Source: Sphingomonas ginsengisoli An et al. 2013 (lineage in GTDB: Bacteria > Pseudomonadota > Alphaproteobacteria > Sphingomonadales > Sphingomonadaceae). Taken from it: DNA of 64,000 bases. The stretch covers positions 1,302,001 to 1,366,000 of the forward strand of contig NZ_CP045434.1 in assembly GCF_009363895.1 (NCBI RefSeq), given 5' to 3'. Position numbers and translations under genes: made by a program. Each line of letters opens with the position of its first letter. The stretch's first letter is position 1. Positions 63,201 to 64,000 of the stretch are shown one piece after another. Below the pieces are notes generated by a model. It saw nothing but the letters and a program-made list of their open reading frames with translations. It ran no database searches and was not told the DNA's origin.

Positions 63201-64000
63201 AGCGGCACGATTTTCGCCACCAATGGCTCAGGCGTGAACTCGGGTGGTGAGCTGACCCTCAACAACAGCGGTACCATCAGCGGCGGCAATAGCGGACTGT
63301 TCCTCAACGCCGGCGGCAATGTCACCAACACTGGCTCAATCCTGAGCCGCGGCGTGTCTGGTGGCAACCAGGACGGGGTTAGCGCCCATGGTGCCTTGAG
63401 CCTTACGAACAGCGGATCGATCGTGACCGGTGTGAATGCCGGCGTCGTGGCTTTCGATTCCCTCCTGACGGTCAACAATCAAGCCGGCGGATCTATTACT
63501 GGAGGAAGCAACACCTTCGGCTTTGCCATCAATGCCAAGGCGGGGCTCGACCTGACAAGTGGTGGAACTCTTAACGCCGGGACGGGCACCACGACGGCGG
63601 TGCTTGTCGACGGACCGTCGTTCATCAACCTGCTGGACGGTTCGACGACCAACGGGGATATCGTCTCACTTGGTTCGGGTACCAGCGCTCTGACAGTCGG
63701 TGGGCTATTAAACGGCCGCTACGTTGCGACTGCCGGAACTGCGGCCGATACAATAATCCTTGAGTCGACCGGCATGATCAACGGCGCGCTGCTCGGTGCT
63801 GGCGACGACACCTTCACGACTTCGGGTGGCGCCATCGGTGGTGCCATCGATGGCGGCGCAGGGGGCGATGCGCTGACCTTCGATATCACTGACGCCACGG
63901 CGTACGACGCCGGCCTGTTCAGCGGTTTCGAAGCCCGCTTCAAGAATGGCGTCGGGACGCTGACCCTCAGCGGCACCGACGGCCTGGCGGCCGACTTCGC
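60204..64000 (+). CDS. Large autotransporter-type repetitive surface protein (runs off window end)
   Basis: At least 1265 residues, open to the last base. The start is GTG 60204, seven bases after GGAGA; the earlier ATG at 60199 is in a different frame. An N-terminal signal peptide (TRRIALLLASVAFVAGPASA, ending near residue 32) is followed by a passenger of beta-helix type. Residues about 226-263 hold a passenger-associated repeat (IEIAGGRQVLSGANSYSGGT, VTGGVVVANNTLAFGSG). From about residue 460 onward short degenerate units recur, such as GGTVNNLAGGTITGQYRGVS, GSVTNAGTISS and GGTVSNQASGVIDGQYRGVA. Such passengers are exposed or secreted by a C-terminal beta-barrel, which must lie outside the window. 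Adhesion or biofilm role is inferred. A paired Cys (SLCCDL, about 174-175) is unusual. Confidence 0.85.
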   Translation, partial: MASLLFTNQKTSTRRIALLLASVAFVAGPASAAEVTVAAGSTGTLGANTSDRYVVDGVLHVTQSGSDVVSVDKSDTVYGSFSGSTTPGAPGTLSFSASAYYITATIGFVDQNGTIVSVLTTNDDDVYNLSNSLSGVGLIGTNCASAGISACVVASGSSQDLLPTINSLNGNLSLCCDLATFNVTISGRTNSHISSLAGSGTVDVSSGNLVISNAADDFRGTVTGPGGIEIAGGRQVLSGANSYSGGTYVTGGVVVANNTLAFGSGPVHMIDPTVNFAASGTYTNDFMLEVASPAAGDPSIFQTDAGVGVILSGVIVTGSTASTDPVQYVVIDGSGSVTLTNAGNNWLGTTTINSGSTLIGASNTISGSTIIDNGTLAYAQPLSGSVAQGISGSGVVSISGLGASEAMTFSGTNSVANGFHVVDGSAIILTGSNNALRNVSLDGANASVSIASTASLVSVGDVGVIGFADGNKVDNQGSIVGGTSVGVAVYGGNATLINGSASNSGALISGGYGVSAAGSSLSVDNFGTITGTNQIGIDGGNLTVTNHAGGQITGASRGILSNAALTLTNAGSVSANGTAVLTAGGGNIDNQLGGTINGGAFAFQSTGTAASTINNAGDLTGGVVSTGGGNLNITNSASGNIVRVVFGSAIDLSNGGGLTLSNAGDIVGSGWGVVGRNSTDSVVNSGRIASGTISNDAITVSGANAIELQQGGNVTNLNGGQITGQGNGVTGGGITIDNRAGALISGVSNGVNIAANSSVSNAGTISGGSAGFNFGVVTGANSTLTNLTGGTITGGRATQFSGVNDVLNNSGSITSTAATASQGYGAIFLNGGTVNNLAGGTITGQYRGVSTQGSAGSVTNAGTISSSTELAIAMFNGGTVSNQASGVIDGQYRGVAISGGAGTVTNAGLIRATVDNAVSLFNGGTVTNQAQGTLTALGSGGWGVYVTGGAVNVSNAGLINADTGIVTNVNGAVVSNTGTINGNQDGVMNFGSVTQALTNSGTIFATNGSGVNSGGELTLNNSGTISGGNSGLFLNAGGNVTNTGSILSRGVSGGNQDGVSAHGALSLTNSGSIVTGVNAGVVAFDSLLTVNNQAGGSITGGSNTFGFAINAKAGLDLTSGGTLNAGTGTTTAVLVDGPSFINLLDGSTTNGDIVSLGSGTSALTVGGLLNGRYVATAGTAADTIILESTGMINGALLGAGDDTFTTSGGAIGGAIDGGAGGDALTFDITDATAYDAGLFSGFEARFKNGVGTLTLSGTDGLAADF

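Noticed and set aside
61700..63700. Regularly recurring DNA motifs at the right end, considered as a CRISPR-like array
   Set aside because: Units are degenerate, of varying length, and stay in one reading frame; they reflect protein repeats of a surface protein. No identical repeats or cas genes are present.
48121..64000. Direct repeat of the tRNA-Glu 3' end marking an attR site
   Set aside because: By eye no copy of the T-arm/acceptor end was found downstream in the window; it may lie beyond 64000 or not exist.

Overview
The window looks like chromosome of a high-G+C alphaproteobacterium, most likely a sphingomonad (Sphingomonadales). Supporting signs are TonB receptor/LacI/sugar permease clustering, the PrsK/PrsR pair of XrtA (PEP-CTERM) exopolysaccharide systems, a SWFGD/DUF2171 protein behind a textbook EcfG general-stress promoter, an NDUFS4-like complex I accessory protein, a DUF3489-DUF2924-serine recombinase module, and several families of dispersed palindromic repeats. 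This is inference from gene content; no species is claimed.

1-48144 is dense core-type chromosome with very high G+C. In order it holds: a sugar-uptake locus (TonB receptor start, LacI regulator, two MFS permeases); a tripartite RND efflux operon (adaptor, pump, outer-membrane channel); a DUF4403 lipoprotein; a TPR protein; an S9 peptidase; tRNA-Ala(CGC); the stress-promoter-driven SWFGD protein; a CurA-type reductase; a YpfJ metalloprotease; 3-hydroxybutyrate dehydrogenase; a DUF4893 lipoprotein; an M20 amidohydrolase; the PrsK/PrsR two-component system; a PAP2 membrane enzyme; two tandem DUF885 proteins; an outer-membrane protein; a DEAD-box helicase; an ABC-F protein; a small PepSY-like protein; an OmpR-type two-component pair; an M13 peptidase; a polyprenyl diphosphate synthase; a Thr/Pro-rich lipoprotein; a DUF6632 membrane protein; HrpB helicase; the NDUFS4-like protein; a CpdA-like phosphodiesterase; WecB epimerase; and tRNA-Glu(CTC). 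Short palindromic repeats lie in many intergenic gaps, and two related copies sit in frame inside the ABC-F and HrpB genes.

From 48145, directly after tRNA-Glu, the character changes: lower G+C, larger gaps and accessory genes, which I read as a genomic island or an old mosaic of mobile DNA. It opens with the serine recombinase/DUF2924/DUF3489 unit and continues with a signalling cluster: a duplicated HD-GYP protein, a lone receiver, a PAS-PAS histidine kinase convergent with a FixJ-type regulator, a BLUF blue-light sensor and a tandem PilZ protein. These genes could together link light or another cue to cyclic-di-GMP control. A small cluster of tiny genes with a RiPP-leader-like peptide follows, then the remnant of a tyrosine integrase.

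The last 3.8 kb is one uninterrupted reading frame (GTG at 60204, open to the window end). It encodes a signal peptide and a long Gly/Asn/Thr-rich repetitive passenger of the autotransporter type; its C-terminus lies outside the window.
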